Assembly (NCBI GenBank): GCA_019426215.1
Contig: CM033394.1
Span: 37,198,423-37,262,422, forward strand
Source of the DNA: Buddleja alternifolia
Taxonomy: Eukaryota > Streptophyta > Magnoliopsida > Lamiales > Scrophulariaceae
DNA length: 64,000 nt
Direction: 5' to 3'
Numbering within the stretch: position 1 is the stretch's first letter; each line of letters begins with the position of its first letter. Below, in pieces: positions 36,331-48,495 of the stretch. The notes under the pieces are model-generated. The model was not told where the DNA came from. It saw only the letters and a program-made list of their open reading frames with translations, and did not search any database. The position numbers and the translations under genes were made by a program.

Positions 36331-38263
36331 TTTGAGAGAGAAAATAAAATAACTGTAGAGAATAAAGAAAGATTCAATTAGGTTTTTATGTTGTACACCA
36401 AGTAAAATTTGATAGGACTTTGAATTTTCACTTGGCTCCCACTAAATTTTTCGAATCATTGCACTCCCACTACAATATTCGAAAATCTTGTTGGAAAGAC
36501 TTCGTAGTGAGTGATTGATTTCTTTAATAAAGTCGGTGAGTTGCAACCCTTTAACGATATATGGCTCACTAAATTTATTAAAGTGGCGATCCTTGCCAGC
36601 ATCGTCTAACATGCGATTCAATCATTAGTTTGGTTCATAGATCACAAGACCGCAACCCTTTAATGATATGTAGGTTGTAATCTATCTGAACTTGGACACA
36701 TCAACTTCCCAATCAATCTAACAATTGAAATTCCACCTTGCAATCCTCTGTTGACATATGGGGTGGAATTTGTTTCGATTGATGGCATCTAATGCACTTA
36801 GAGATTTCAAATAAATGTCGCAATTTATAACCCCCACTTACTGGGAAAAAATTATGTATATTGATGTTTATTCAATTTCTCCTAAGTTTGATGGAGAGTC
36901 GGGATATCCAATTCCCTTTTAATCTAAATTCGGTATTACTATCCAATGGGAGAATTTGGGATTAATTTGGTCTCACTTTGCACATTATCCATTTATAGCG
37001 CACATACATGAATTATCATATAGAAAACGCCTAACAATTCTATCACACATGCTTTCGATGGACTTATCTAGATTGGGTCAAGCCAATGGCTCAATCGAGG
37101 GTTAGGGGACCTATAGGATCTAACCTATGTCTAACTTCAAGGTCTTCCAGGTCCAAGCAGATCCCTCTCAAAAAGGGTCCTATTCTAATTTACATAGATA
37201 TAAATGCATCCTATACAATCTTCTATAAAAAGTAAAACACAAAGTGGGGGTTTCAAAAGACTCGGTACAACCCAAAAAACAAAACTCAATAAGAAACCTA
37301 GTCCATGGAAGGCATCCCACAATATCAAACATCAAAAGATTAAAAGATAGCTAATATGTTGGAGTTCTTTCAAAAAGAACTACAATAAAATCCAATTTTA
37401 TTTAGATGTGGTTTGAAAAACAATTGAATTAATTTAAATCTAATTTAAAAAATTAATTCAACTCTAATCCTATTTGATAATAAATCCAATTTAGTTTCAA
37501 AAAAATCAATTTCAAATCGATTTGACAAGGAATTTTAATTCAAAACAAATTTCTTTGCTCTAGGATTATTTAATTCTATATCTAATTTAAAATTAGGCAT
37601 AAAAATAATTTTCAAAATTATTTTATCCTTTAATAAATTTTAAAATTATTTTAAAATAAATATTTAATTTAATTTTAAAAATTGGGTGGGTCGAAATCGT
37701 CGTTGACCCATCGAGTCAAACTCGGTCTTTTAATTTTAAAAAATAAAATAAAATTCCTCGACCCGATTGCACAGGTGGCCCCAAGATGTGTAGCTCTAAT
37801 GGGCCACATTGTGGCCTGCCCAACAGCCACCGTGCACACGAAGCGCGGGTACCCTTCGGGTGGCGCATGCAACCATTGGGCTGCGCCGTCTACCGAGCTA
37901 AAATTCAACATATTTCAAAACCACATATTCATGCTCATACAAAAGTTCATATCCAATACAAAAAACATTGATTTTCATTCAAAACGTAAATCGGGAAAAT
38001 AAATTTTTGGTTCAGATTCAACTTTCAAAAAATTAAATCTAACAACGAAAAATATAAATCCAATCATATTTTTCGTCACATATTTATATCCAATATAAAT
38101 ATTGATTCATATTCAAAACATGAATTACATAAACAAATTTATCGGTTTAGATTTAACTTTCAAAAAATAAGTCTAACCATGAAAAATATCAATCCAATTA
38201 AATTTTTCATCACAAACATGAATTCCAACATATTCATATCAAAATCATTAAAAGCCAAAAGTT
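36331..38263 (-). other. Untranslated leader of the minus-strand copia
   Basis: About 1.9 kb between the primer site and gag. It has A-rich repeats, and a GC-rich patch at 37680-37900 that yields accidental overlapping frames on both strands. No gene is seen. Confidence 0.75.
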
Positions 38264-38276
38264 GGCTCTGATACCA
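38264..38276 (-). other. Primer-binding site of the minus-strand copia
   Basis: The minus strand reads TGGTATCAGAGCC one base after the LTR end ...CACAACA. It is complementary to initiator tRNA-Met. Confidence 0.93.
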
Positions 38277-39195
38277 CTGTTGTGAATCGTTTATTCATGC
38301 GCAGCTGAAATGATAAAAACAGATCTGGATTTTCAATTGGATTACGTTTGGGTTTTAATAATTTTTTCATGTAAATTTCAAAAATTAAGCATGAAAATGA
38401 GATCTAATTTCATCCTTTTTACTAAACTTTTGATTTAGATGAAAGTCTTGGTCTTCCGGATAGCAGCAATTCAAAACTCCTGCCTCTAGATATCACGCCA
38501 GAACAAGTTTTGAAGAAAAATCCTACACCTTTAGACCACTATGGCGATGGCTTCCACAAGGGGGAAGAGAAATTTTTTCTCTTCTTTCTTTACTGTCAAT
38601 TCTAATTATGAGAGTTAGGTTTTGACTGAACCAGTGTTAGGTGTTTATAAGGAGTGATGGGCTTGAAATTAACTAATTCCTTGAGCTTATCCAACTCCTC
38701 CAAAAACATCTACCACACGCCCCACCCTAGTATTATTGGGCTAAGTTGACTTTCAACTTAGTCCAATTATTAATTAGATCCAATATATTTTAATCCAATT
38801 AAAATATAATACTAATTATTATTCCTCTATATTAAATAATCTAATTATTTAATAAAAGGGTGAGTATGATAAATAAGTTTATTTTATTTATTATAATTAA
38901 TTTATTTCCATTAATCAAATAAATTAATGCATTCATAATAAAACATCAAATTATTTTTTATTAATTTATTTCCATTAATCCAATTAATCAAATAAATTAA
39001 TTTGCTCGTCAAATATCAAATTACCTAATTTATGTTATTGACAACAAAAGAACTCTCTTTGCTCAACTTTTTTTTAAGCAAGACTCTCTAGGTTCGTTTC
39101 ACCAGACTCGATACTGTGCTTTTTAGGAAATCATAGTAAGAAGAAATCGCTAAACTACCCTTATGTACTATACATAAGTCAGTTCTCATACTTTG

Positions 39196-42102
39196 TGTGA
39201 TGCCCGAGTTTTTTTTTTTTTTTAAGTCGACTAGTTACTATCTAAAGCATTAGGACATGATCTAGGATCTTAAACATATGTTCAAGAGGGATATTATAGT
39301 ATACATCTTATGTAGATTAAAGGAATAGAACCAAAATTTAACTAGACACTAGGAGAGAAGTTGAATTAGTAAATTGCCCAAATACACCAATAATTAGTAA
39401 ATTCCACTTTCATTTCACTTTAAAAAAAATAATAAATAAAGGGGTGGAAAGTGGGCTTGACCGACCACCCCACCATCACACCATAGATATATATATATAA
39501 TATGCCACAACTTCATCATTTTCCTTACAAGAAAATACCTCTTCAACTCTCTTTCTCCATTTTCATCATCTTCAACCTCTCTTCATCCTTCCATTCAAGA
39601 TATATATATATATATATATATATATAGATACAAATTAGTATATTAGTTTCAACCTCAACCATCTTCACACTTGTTGGTAGCATTAAAGGTAACTTGTAAT
39701 TCCTTGATCTTACATTAGTAGGTAATGGTAGAGGCTAAATTTGCTTTGAAAATGTTATTGCATGTGTATTAGAAGAGTAGATCTATGAGTTTTAAGCTTA
39801 AATTTACAATTTATAGTAACTAACCTAAAGGCTTAAATGAAGAAATCACACATGCATGACAATTGTAAGTTGGGTCTTTAAATCTGCTACTGATTTCGAA
39901 GAATTATATCGAAATGAGGAAATGTTATTTGAGTTCAAAACTTTTACTGTGTATGTTACTGCATGTCTAAAATATCTCTGGAAGGTTTTGAGATTTTTGG
40001 AGTTGTAATGTGAATTATGGAAATTGTTAAGTATAGGCTTCCAGAAGCCTCACGCGATTTCAAAATGTTTGTTTGAGACATCATTTGGGGTTCTTACAAA
40101 CTTCATTTTGATTTACACATTTTACAAGGGATAATCATACGTATTGGGGATGTTGTGTGTGAAATTGGGGCTTATTCGATTAAATGGTGATTTTATATGA
40201 ATTTTAAAGTAATACTGCCCCAGTAAAAATTGAACCCAATTTTACTTCGGTTTTGAGTAAAATAGCCACATTTTAAGTGACCATTTACCTTTGAAACATT
40301 TATCTAAGGTCTTTTAAGAAATTTAGAACATTTATGAAAAACGTTTACCCACAATTATTGAGTTTGTGATTTTTAACAATTCATACACTAAAACTGCACA
40401 AATCTGTTTTTATGCCTCTTATCGACCTTTTGGGGAAGATTGAAATTAAGCCTAGTTTTCATTAAGGTAACTTGTTGTGCATGTTGGTATAGTTATTAGG
40501 ACCTCATAGACTACCCCGGGTAGACTTTAGACGAGTTAGAAAATGAGCTTCTGATATAATTTCGCTTAGCAGGTGTTGTCGGTGAGACGAACGAGGACAA
40601 CGCCGTATAAGCTTGGACGTAGTGTGAGTGCCTCTCAAAATTATAGTTATATGTCTTTCAAAAGTGGAAGGAGCACGTCGTATATATATCTATAGACTTT
40701 CATCATGCTTTCAATACTTCACATGAAAATGAATTTCAACACTTTCAAATCAAATCATGGACTCAATTTGCATTAACCATTTCTTGGCACGTTTCAAAGA
40801 CATATCTTGCGAGAATAATTTTCCAGGCAGGTTTTGTGAAAATGATTTCAAGAAAACATTCTTTTAATGAAATTCTGAAAAAAAAAATATTCGCTCGATT
40901 CAATATTCCTTCGTGAGCCAAAACGCTTCATTTAATCATTCGTGACATACATGATTGCATACTTGTTTCAAATGCATATTTTGCAAGCATGATTTCAAAA
41001 TAAACATTGGTTTTTATGGATTCGTGGAAGTACTCCATCATTTGGTTCTTGTATCATGATCATTTGTCGTGATGGTGTTCTTGTGACATGTTTCATCTTG
41101 CGTGGTTGTGTTGGGCTCAAGGTCGGGCGATGGATAGGGCAGGGTTCGGCCGGTCAAGCATGGGCTTGCAGTCTTAAACAGTTCCCGCTATCCACGTCCA
41201 GATCCATGCATCTAGGACGGAGTGCTCTGAGGGTGCATGGGTCATTTATCGTGTGGCATATTCCGGATATGACCAAATCGGGCATCGCGAGCCTGCGTGG
41301 GGAGGTATAAGGTGATGGCTTTTAAGCCGCATGTTCAGGGGTGATAAGGAAGAAGCAGAGGGACCCAAAGTGCTATGGGTAAATCATCGGACGCGATAGT
41401 ATTGCTAACATGGCCCCCTACTGCTTAAGCGTGACGTGTACGTGTTACTTAAACATGTCTTATACATGATACTTGCATTGAGTCTGGTACATGATACTTG
41501 CATTGAATCTTGTACATGATACTTGCATTGAGTCTTGTACGTGGTACTTACATTGACTGCACACTTTTAAAAATGCATGTTTTAAAACATTATCGTATGT
41601 ATACTAAGATCCTGGTGTCATACCAGCTACTGCTTGAACGCAAATGTCATTCTTACTCGCCTTTTTAATGAGCGTTTGAAAAATAGAAACTATTATTGTT
41701 TTCACCTTATTAATTTATCACTTTGGGGTCTAAAACTATTTTAAGCACCTTTCACACGTACACTGGCGCTCACTAAGCCTTTGCTTATGTACTTCACTTT
41801 CTTCCTTCCAGTTATAGGCAAGTCGAGAAGTGAAACTAGCTTGAAGGATCGGAGTATAAACTCGGACTATCCTAGAGGTGAATGATGTAGATTGACTCAT
41901 GTATATTAAGTTCGCATAGCTATTTAGTTGATGTATTGGGGTTGTGACCCGATAAGATGAATTGTTTAATTGTGTCCAGAATTTGGTTTGTACTTCTGTA
42001 AGGATAGGATAAAGCTTTCGTGTTGGATTCTTTAGGATTAAATTGAGGGCGTGTTGACGCTTTTGTGTTGGATTCTTTAGGATTAAATTTGAGGGCGTTA
42101 CA
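39196..42102 (+). mobile_element. Solo LTR, probably Ty3/gypsy, 2.9 kb, duplication CTTTG
   Basis: TGTGATGCCCGAG...GAGGGCGTTACA with CTTTG at 39191-39195 and 42103-42107. The filled target is confirmed by the intact sister sequence GCTTTGGCCACTTGC near 14330. It is the same family as 14956-18511 and 42401-45929 but in inverse orientation. The last 100 bases contain a tandem duplication of about 48 bp (TTTTGTGTTGGATTCTTTAG, unit repeated near 42018 and 42062). Microsatellites of TA lie at 39488-39500 and 39600-39627. No internal region is present. Confidence 0.88.
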
Positions 42103-42400
42103 CTTTGGCCAAAGATTTATAATTTCATTTACCTACGATCGCACAGGAGATTAACTCGTTACTATACGAGATAGTGAATCCCCTATTAGCAATCACCGAA
42201 CAATTGTCACTTGTCCTTATGAACCGCACTTCTAGGTTGATCCCACCAAAGGGTGAAATGGATCTAACTACTCTAATAACTTGTTCAGTGTCACAAGTCC
42301 AATCTTCGTGAATCCTCATGTTTAAAACTCACGCACACCAGTAATTCAATCATTGACTATCCAAGAGTAAATGTCCATGTGATCGAATTATGCCGAGCCG

Positions 42401-45400
42401 TATCAAGCCCCAAAATTTAGTCATAAAAGGACGCAACTTGATTACCTAAGCCTATACTGCAGTAGTTCAATTCAAAATCTGGACCCAATTTACCAGTGTA
42501 TCTTAGGGTCCCAGCCTTGAAACTATCAACCACATCGCGAAGTAACTTAATATCCTTTAATAAAACTAGTAGTGTTTACCTCTAGCATTGACTAAGTCTA
42601 CACCTATGACCCTCCAAGCTAGTCTCACTGCTCAACTCACCTATAGCTGGAAAGAAGAAATGAAAGAAGATACGTAAGTGAAAGCTTAGTGAGTGCCAGT
42701 ATTCTTGTGCAAGATGCTTAAAATAGTTTTAGACCCAAAATAATAAATTAATTGGGTGAAAACAATAATAGTTTTTGTTTTTTTCCAAGCATCATTGTAA
42801 TCATGGGTAATAAAGACATTTGTGATCACAGTAACAATTAAGCAATAGCTAATATGAGACCAAGATCTTAGTATATGCATGATGAGCTTTTGTTCAAGAT
42901 CATTGAAAACATGTTTGGAAAAAAAGAATTACGTCCATGATAAAAACTGGAACAATGAGTGGCATGACACTCAAGTTTCAAAACATGCATTTAAACAACA
43001 TGCAGTTCAATGTAAGTAACACGTACAAGGCATGCTTAAGCAGGAGAGGGTCATGTTAGCAATACCATCGCGTTCAATGATTTGCTCATGGCTCTTTGGG
43101 TCCCATTGCTTCTTCCTTATCAACCCTGAACACGCAGCTTGAAAGCCATCACCCTATGCCTCCCCACGCAGGCTCGCGATGCCCGTTTGGTTATATCCCG
43201 GGTATGCCACACGATCTAGTACCCACTCACCCTCAGAACACTTCGTCTTTAGGGTTGGGATTTGGTTGTGGGTAGTGGCAACCGTTTAAGACCGCAAGCC
43301 TATGCTTGACCGGCCGAACCCTATCCTATCTATGCCCGACACTTGGGCCCGACACTTAACCATGTAACATGCAACACATATCACTTGAATGTACGTAGTC
43401 ACGATGTATGATCACAATATAAGAAACAAATGATGGAGTAGTTTCACGAAATCCATGAAACAAATGTTTATTTTGAAATCATTCTTGCAAAAATTATGCA
43501 TTTGAAACAAGTATGCAATCATGTATGTCATGAATGATACAATGAGCATTTTAGCTCAAGATAGAATATTGAATTGAGCAAATAATTTTTCAGAATTTCA
43601 CTAAAAGAGTATTTTCCTTGAAATTATCTTCACAAAACATGCCTGAAAAATTATTCTCGCAAGATATGTCTTTGAAAACATTCATACAAGTAACAGTTGG
43701 TGCCAAGAAATTATTAATGCAAAATGAGTTCATGATTTGATTTGAAAGTGTTGAAACTCATTTTCATGTGAAGTATTCAAAGCATGACGAAAGTACATAG
43801 ATATATATACAACTTGTTCCTTCCAGTTTTTAAAGACATATAACTATACGGGATAATTATACTCACACCCCCTCAATGACGGGGTAATTACACAAACCTC
43901 CACCCCACTAATTGATAATTACAAACACACCCCCTCAGGGGGTCTATTTGTAAGGTTTATAGGGGGTGCAATTGTAAGAATTGTTACACACACAAGGGGT
44001 GCAATTGTAAAAAATCTTTAACGTGATGGGGTGTGTTTGTAATTATCAATTAGTGAGGGGAGGTTTGTGTAATTACCGCATCATTGAGGGAGTGTGAGTA
44101 TAATTATCCCTAACTATAATTTTGAGAGGCAACTCACCGTACACTTCCAAGCTACCAGGATTATCGCCGAGTGAATCTCCATCACTAACTACTTTGGCCA
44201 AATATCAAATTAGAATCTTATTCTATCACTCGATCCTAATAATCTACCGAACCTAATCTATTTGATCCTATAAATTATGATTATGTATAAAGTATACACC
44301 ATTTCCCATAATTTGGCTATAACAAAATTAATTTTAAAGATTCACAAAAACTTCAAGAAATCAGTTTTGTGCTGTTGTAACTTGAAAATTGTTAAAATTC
44401 ATAAAGGAAGAGTTTACCTCTAAAGCTTCCCGAACTACCCCAACACTAACATTTCCAAATGGGTGTTTTAACCACCAAACCTAGGCTAAACTAAAGCAGA
44501 TTTTAACACAGACAAGCTGCATTTCAAAATTTGTGTAAAATCCTTTGTTTATTGAAATCTCAAATTTTGTGTGTATATTCCCAGAAGGCCCAATATGGTC
44601 CTGAAAAATTTTGGAATAAAAAAAGTCTCTTTAAATACAACAATTGAAGCTCCAAACCAAACATTTCTGAAAATGGGTGAGATTCTGGCAGCATCTGTTT
44701 GCCATTTTTTGTAAATTTCATCAAAGCTCCAAAAATCTTAAAATTTTATAGAAACCTACTAAACACATATAGATATCTACAGAAAAAAATTTAAATTAGA
44801 ATAAAACATATAAATATGAGATTTTAAGCTCAACAAGTGGCTTTCCCGAAACATGATATAAATCTGGCAGTTGTTGTGAAAAACTTAAAAGAAATTCTAC
44901 AAGACTCCAAAATTTACCAAATTTTACCAATGTGTTGTTAACACATCCAAGTTAATTGGGAAATATTTTGACTCCAAAATTCGTTCATTTGTCCTTTCAA
45001 AGACAACCTAGAACTCATATGCAAAAACTGAAATGGAGTTCAACTTCATTTCATGACAAAACAACAATGCATGTCCTAAATGCCTTTCAAAAACAAGTTA
45101 GATTTGACATGCAATCACTTATCTATCTTTAAAATACAAATATAGTCATGGGTCTATAACAATTTATCCAAATTCTTTCCTCCTACACATGATCAACCAA
45201 ATTCTCAGCCCTGCATTTCAATTCACCTCATGCATGTCCCAATTGATCCTCCAATTGATCAATTCAAGATTTAATTCCACAATAATTCTAATAACCCAAG
45301 ATTAAACACATTTTAACAAAGATGAGGGTATCTTATCTTAGTATTTGGTTGATGAGAAAATACCAAGACAACAAAGCTCTAATGGTGCGGCAGATTTCAG

Positions 45401-45929
45401 GTACTGAAATTAGGTCAAAGTCTTGGGCAATTCTGGAACTTTGGGTAGCAGATTCGAATAATCCCATTCCATAGTGCCATTCCTTGTCCTTTTGGGATAT
45501 CTTGAGCTAAAGAACGTCCAATTTGGATATCATTTGGTCCCTCAAAACTTGAAAGTAGAAACCTAGCCAGCGCTGGAATTGCTGTGCGAAAATGGCTGGA
45601 TTTTGATGTTTTTTGATTGTCTATTGAAGTTTATGGACAAGGGAAGATGAAACCGCTAGAGGTATATATAGTATCACCATGAGGGCTTTTGTGCAATTTT
45701 TTATTTCTTTGATTTTTCTTTCATATCCCATATAATGTTATATCATCTCATATTTTCCATAATATACATATGAGTTAAAACTAGGCCCTTACATGGATAT
45801 TAGTGTCAAGCCAATGTAATTACCAAAATAAGCACTAATACATAATTTAATCAAGTAAGTTTCAATAAGTTATACTTCTAGTCATCGAATTTGTAAGTAT
45901 ATTAGTATTACGAAATCTCGGGTATCACA
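42401..45929 (-). mobile_element. Solo LTR, probably Ty3/gypsy, 3.53 kb, duplication AGCCG/AGTCG
   Basis: It starts TATCAAGCCCC (the expected TG is mutated) and ends CTCGGGTATCACA. AGCCG at 42396-42400 and AGTCG at 45930-45934 are a duplication with one C/T difference. It shares long segments with the copy at 14956-18511 (for example ATACCATCGCG and CTCCCCACGCAGGCTCGCGATG near 43160). It carries a MITE at 43849-44110. Confidence 0.85.
43849..44110. mobile_element. MITE, 262 bp, with TAACTATA duplication and visible empty site
   Basis: The inverted arms GGGATAATTATACTCACACC and GGGATAATTATACTCACACT match for about 95 bases. TAACTATA is at 43841-43848 and 44111-44118; counting one more base gives a 9-bp duplication with one mismatch. 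The two other copies of this LTR family have the undisrupted target (CATATAACTATAATTTT near 16246 and its inverse near 40640). The 8- or 9-bp duplication allows a hAT or Mutator origin. Confidence 0.9.
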
Positions 45930-46312
45930 AGTCGTGTTCGAATATGTCAATTCCATTGGCATAACTATGACCAAGCTCCCACCATCCAAAGTGATCGACT
46001 GACACTTCTTGTCAAATCTTGCGTCACACAAGTCTGGTGTTAATGCCCTATTAAGACTCATCGACTTGCGAACTCTGGTTTAACTAAACAAGGAACCAAT
46101 ACTTCTAATGTCCATCTCCTCGGATCATTCAGGAGTAGAAGCTCCCTCTTGATTACTTTGAACTTATTTGTTCAATACTTATATTAATGTCATCAAGATT
46201 GATATGTACAAAAACTATGCCTCTATTAATGAATAAGAGTTTGTACAACTTAAACGTAATGCCATAATAATATAATTCCTCTATGGTATGAAGGGCATAA
46301 TCCTAACCAACT

Positions 46313-47537
46313 GCCAGACGCATTTTCTGACCTAAAGAAAGTGACCAAGACACATGTACCAGTTGTTAATGCTCCAATAAGAATTGTTGTCCCTGAAGGT
46401 CAAAGTAATGAGTTTACTGCACGCCTAAAGCGTCGTAGACCTATCGGTTTCAAAGATAGTAATCCTCAAAAAAAAAAGGAGCTAAGAATCAAGATAGTCT
46501 AATTGAGGATAAAATAACTTCAGAAGAGTCCCCAGTCATATCTAATATTTCGGCTCCAGAAGAACCTCAGGTACCTCAAAATTGTGAAAATAATGAGATC
46601 TCAATTGATTATGTTATGAACGGGAGACGATAAATTTGCATATAATGTAGCACTAAATATGATGAATGATAATGAGGATCAAGAACCAAAGTTAGTTAAT
46701 GAATTCAGACAAAGAAATGATTGGTCAAAATGGAAAGACGCAATTGAGGCAGAGTTAAACTCCCTTGCAAAACAAAATATTTTTAGACTTACACCTGAAG
46801 ATGTAAAGCCAGTAGGATACAAATGGGTATTTGTGCGAAAACCAAATGAGAAAGGTGAAATTGTAAGATATAAGGCACATCTTGTTCCCCAAGGGTTTTC
46901 GCAACGACCTGGCATAGATTATGAAGAGACTTATTTTCTTGTGGTGGATGCAACTACTTTTCGTTATATAACAAGTCTGGCAGTGCATGAAAAACTTGAT
47001 TTGCGTCTAATGGATGTTGTTACAGCCTATTTGTATGTCTTGCTTGATAATGATATATATATATATATATATATGAAAATCTCTGAAGGATTTAATATGC
47101 CTAAAGCATATAATTCAAGTTCTCAAGAACATTATTCAATTAAATTAGATAAGTCCTTGTATGGACTGAAACAATCTGGACAAATGTGGTATAATCGTCT
47201 CAGTGAATATTTATTGAAGGAAGCATATAAGAATGATCCAATTTGTCCTTGTATTTTCATGAAAAGATTTGAAAATGAGTTTGTTATAATTACAATTTAT
47301 GTTGATGATTTAATTATCGTTGGAACTCCTGAAGAGATTCAAAAAGTTGTTAATTTCTTAAAGAAAGAATTTGAGATGAAAGATCTTGGAAGAACGAACT
47401 TTTGCCTTGGGCTACAAATTAAATATTTAAATAACGAAATTTTTATATATCAAGAGGCTTATGTATCAAAGGTGCTAAAACGATTCTATATCGATAAATC
47501 ACATCCATTGAGCACTCCTATGGTCGTAAGTCACTAG
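46313..47537 (+). pseudogene. Copia reverse transcriptase of the oldest element
   Basis: This is the downstream half of the gene interrupted at 11528. It begins in the integrase-RT linker (LPDAFSDLKKVTKTHVPVV), has a stop near 46500 and another near 46631, then an open stretch 46659-47537. Conserved blocks are WSKWKDAIEAELNSL, KPVGYKWVF, RYKAHLVPQGFSQRPGIDYE, KLDKSLYGLKQSGQMWYNRL and TIYVDDLIIVG (catalytic YVDD). A (TA)n tract at 47056-47074 adds IYIYIY residues in frame before MKISEGFNMP. The palm motif DVVTAYL replaces the usual DVxTAFL. A frame break near 47530 is followed by an unrelated insertion. Confidence 0.9.
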
Positions 47538-47554
47538 ATGTGAACAAATGAGCA

Positions 47555-48495
47555 GAGTCATTTTTACGTGTTTTTAAACCCGATGTGCTTATGTTTTAGG
47601 TTCATTTATCGCTTGATTATTGCCACATTTGCGTTTAATCCGTGTGTGAAGTGATTTCAGGTTGTAAATGGATGCAAACAAAGAAAGGGCGGAAAAATGA
47701 CATATAAAACAAGTTCAGGTCAAGACGTTCGTACCTCCACGCCCAAGCGCAGCCATAATCATGCCTGGGCGCCTGAACAAGCAAGAAATAGGCTGAAGTT
47801 ACGCATAATCGCGCCTAGGCGCTATTTTACCACGCCTGGGCGCGGTATCTACCACATCTTCCATGTTTGAGCGCCATTTTTGTATGTTTCAAGACTGAAT
47901 TTGAGAACATTTTCTTCTACAAAGTTGTATTTCTATGTATTGTCTTTATGGGACGACTTGAATCACTCAAATCGGAGGTCGTTGGAGAAAGTTATGAAGG
48001 AAACAAGATTGTTGCACTGAAAAGTAAGAAAACGGTTGAGTTCCCACTGTGGCGCCCGAGCGCCCCTCATACGGCGCCTAGGCGCCACCCCAACCGCGCC
48101 TAGGTGCCATTATGCACGCCTGGGATCCCATCAACTTCTTTCCCAAGTCAATTACGTCACCTGGACCGCACCTCGGCACCAATTTGCTCATGCTTGGGCG
48201 CCGATGCAACAGTTTTTTGAAAACTATAAAACCCAGATTTCAGCAATTAGAAGGGATTCAAAAATCTGGGGATTGGGGCAACTTTTCTGGGTTTTGGGCC
48301 ATCTTTTCAACTACCTTGAAGATCAAGAAGGAAGATTAGCATGGGGATTGAAGATCCAACTTGAAGATCCATCATCAATTCAACTTAGGGAGTTTTAATA
48401 GCTTTCCATTTTCATTATTGTCCATGAATATGTATATAAATCCATTTATGTCTTTTATGCTATCAATTATGAGCTAAACTTGTAATACTAGGGCC
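47555..48495 (+). mobile_element. Unidentified insertion, about 0.94 kb, GCGCC-rich repeats
   Basis: Between the end of reverse transcriptase and the tail of RNase H lies a segment alien to copia. It begins near AAATGAGCAGAGTCATTTTTAC and ends near GAGCTAAACTTGTAATACTAG. Between 47740 and 48205 it has at least seven imperfect copies of a CGCCTGGGCGC/CGCCTAGGCGC motif. It replaces about 180 codons of RNase H, so insertion was accompanied by deletion or recombination. It may be an LTR fragment of another retroelement; I cannot assign it. Open frames inside are products of the GC-rich repeats. Confidence 0.5.

Larger units (their letters stand above)
11534..46307 (-). mobile_element. Minus-strand Ty1/copia element, full length but carrying five nested insertions
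   Basis: The ends are TGTTGTGAATC at 11534 and ATCCTAAC at 46307 (expected CCTAACA; one base appears lost). It is flanked by CAACT at 11529-11533 and 46308-46312. On the minus strand the order is 5' LTR (46307-38278), primer-binding site (38276-38264), long leader, gag, protease, integrase, reverse transcriptase, RNase H, polypurine tract and 3' LTR (18567-11534). Subtracting the five insertions with their 5-bp duplications leaves about 9.2 kb, a normal length for a copia element with long LTRs. The pol gene is close to the fragment at 1-1360. The element sits inside the pol gene of the plus-strand copia at 8491-49191. Confidence 0.92.
38278..46307 (-). repeat. 5' LTR of the minus-strand copia, split by two solo LTRs
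   Basis: Its pieces are 38278-39195, 42108-42400 and 45935-46307, about 1.58 kb once insertions are removed. It is roughly 190 bases shorter than the other LTR, mainly because of a deletion near 39098 (GTTCGTTTC directly followed by ACCAGACTCGAT). Outside the insertions the two LTRs align clearly throughout (for example GGATAGCAGCAATTCAAAAC in both). The distal end lacks one base of CCTAACA. Confidence 0.88.

Noticed and set aside
37675..38002. Overlapping plus- and minus-strand frames near 37.7 kb
   Set aside because: They lie in the untranslated leader of the minus-strand copia in a GC-rich patch open on both strands. No similarity to a known protein is recognised.
41056..41310. 84-codon frame
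   Set aside because: It is inside the solo LTR at 39196-42102. The same region in the two sister LTRs is interrupted, so it is not coding.
48036..48398. Overlapping 120- and 75-codon frames
   Set aside because: They are produced by GC-rich CGCCTxGGCGC repeats inside an unidentified insertion. Several frames are open at once, which indicates composition rather than coding.
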